This document shows positions 63,339 through 64,000 of a DNA stretch of 64,000 nt, one piece after another. The position numbers and the translations under genes were made by a program. Positions within the stretch are counted from its first letter, which is position 1. Each line of letters opens with the position of its first letter. The notes beneath the pieces were generated by a model. That model was not told the DNA's origin. It saw nothing but the letters and a program-made list of their open reading frames with translations, and did no database searches. Origin of the DNA: Mesorhizobium sp. RMAD-H1 (lineage in GTDB: Bacteria > Pseudomonadota > Alphaproteobacteria > Rhizobiales > Rhizobiaceae). Location: contig NZ_JACHWN010000002.1 of the NCBI RefSeq assembly GCF_014191375.1, positions 1 through 64,000 on the forward strand. The letters run 5' to 3'.

Positions 63339-64000
63339 TTACTTCTTGACGGCAGCGGCCACTTCCGCCGCGAAGTCGGTCTCTTCCTTCTCGATGCCTT
63401 CACCGAGAGCGAAGCGGACGAAGCCGGTGATCTTGGCCGGAGCGCCGATGGTCTTTTCCGCATCCTTCAGCGCCGCCTCGACGGTCAGGTCCGGATTGAG
63501 CACGAAGGCCTGCGAGAGCAGCACGACTTCCTCGTAGAACTTGCGCAGACGGCCTTCGACCATCTTCTCGATGATGTTTTCCGGCTTGCCGGACTGGCGC
63601 GCCTGATCGGCGAAGATCGCCCGCTCGCGCTCGACGGCTGCGGGATCGAGCTCGGCCGGGGTCAGGGCCAGCGGGTTGGTCGCCGCGACATGCATCGCAA
63701 CCTGGCGGCCGAAGGCTAGGGCGGCATCGGCATTGCCTGCCGTCTCGATGGCGACGAGTACGCCCATCTTGCCGAGACCGTCGGACACGCCGTTATGCAC
63801 ATAGGTGGCGACCACGCCTTCCTTGACGCTCAGGGCGGCCGAGCGGCGGAAATTGATGTTCTCGCCGATCGTGGCGACGGCATCCTTCACCGCCTCGGTG
63901 ACGGACTTGGACGAGCCGGGATAGGTCGCGGCAGCAACCGCTTCCGTCGAGCCATCGGTATCGAGCGCCACAGCCGCGACATTGCGGACGAGCTCCTGGA
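63339..64000 (-). CDS. tsf: Elongation factor Ts (5' end outside the window)
   Basis: EF-Ts exchanges GDP for GTP on EF-Tu. The C-terminal 220 or so residues are visible; the frame is open to the window edge, so the N-terminal UBA-like domain is cut off. Matches include GTG-encoded [49 protein letters not shown] and a dimerisation/core segment [15 protein letters not shown]-type (here [19 protein letters not shown]). It is upstream of pyrH on the same strand. Confidence 0.97.
   Translation of the reverse strand, partial: QELVRNVAAVALDTDGSTEAVAAATYPGSSKSVTEAVKDAVATIGENINFRRSAALSVKEGVVATYVHNGVSDGLGKMGVLVAIETAGNADAALAFGRQVAMHVAATNPLALTPAELDPAAVERERAIFADQARQSGKPENIIEKMVEGRLRKFYEEVVLLSQAFVLNPDLTVEAALKDAEKTIGAPAKITGFVRFALGEGIEKEETDFAAEVAAAVKK

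Overview
The window is one dense block of alphaproteobacterial chromosome, high in GC. Gene content and order point to a rhizobial (Hyphomicrobiales/Rhizobiales) relative: dusB-ntrBC-ntrYX-trkA-hfq-hflX, a pdhABC operon whose E1-beta carries its own lipoyl domain, a fused ispDF, tsf-pyrH-frr-uppS-cdsA-rseP-bamA-lpxD-fabZ-lpxA-lpxI-lpxB, and a lexA promoter with a GAAC-N7-GAAC SOS box of the alphaproteobacterial type. I cannot name the genus. I find no rRNA, tRNA, CRISPR or prophage. The only hint of an insertion sequence is a 9-codon fragment at the left edge.

Layout. 1-7 kb is mixed accessory and metabolic: an S9 peptidase, a MocR-type regulator divergent from a DUF983 gene, a TPR-methyltransferase, an SBF-type transporter and galE. 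7-18.8 kb is regulation: mazG converging on hflX, then hfq, trkA, the two nitrogen two-component systems NtrYX and NtrBC, and dusB. 18.9-21.5 kb is a plus-strand run of ispDF (apparently frameshifted at its 5' end), the cinA C-terminal domain protein and a low-GC class D beta-lactamase. 21.5-30.2 kb is a minus-strand pyruvate dehydrogenase/lipoate region: pdhA-pdhB-pdhC-SGNH hydrolase-GNAT-lpdA-two small membrane proteins-lipA-ratA. 30.3-38.6 kb carries ftsB, eno, a PRC-barrel gene, kdsA, a VOC protein, pyrG, an L,D-transpeptidase, secG and tpiA. 38.8-46 kb on the plus strand holds a PpiD-like foldase, trpD, trpC, moaC, moeA, a D-amino acid aminotransferase and lexA. 46-51.8 kb holds comEC (minus), gltX and gltA. 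51.9-64 kb is one long minus-strand translation, lipid and envelope cluster from tsf down to lpxB.

Functionally, pdhABC, lpdA and lipA make and charge the pyruvate dehydrogenase complex that feeds gltA. kdsA, lpxD, fabZ, lpxA, lpxI and lpxB make lipid A and its Kdo. bamA and the PpiD-like foldase assemble envelope proteins, and uppS and cdsA supply lipid precursors. The window is mostly housekeeping and I see no convincing new multi-gene system. The observations most worth checking are the one-base frameshift in ispDF, the compositionally foreign OXA-type beta-lactamase, NtrX without a GAFTGA loop, three regularly spaced GGTTAAT heptamers upstream of pdhA, the long inverted repeat between comEC and gltX, paired palindromes before the mocR gene, and a dat gene beside lexA while the trkA-hfq gap is empty.
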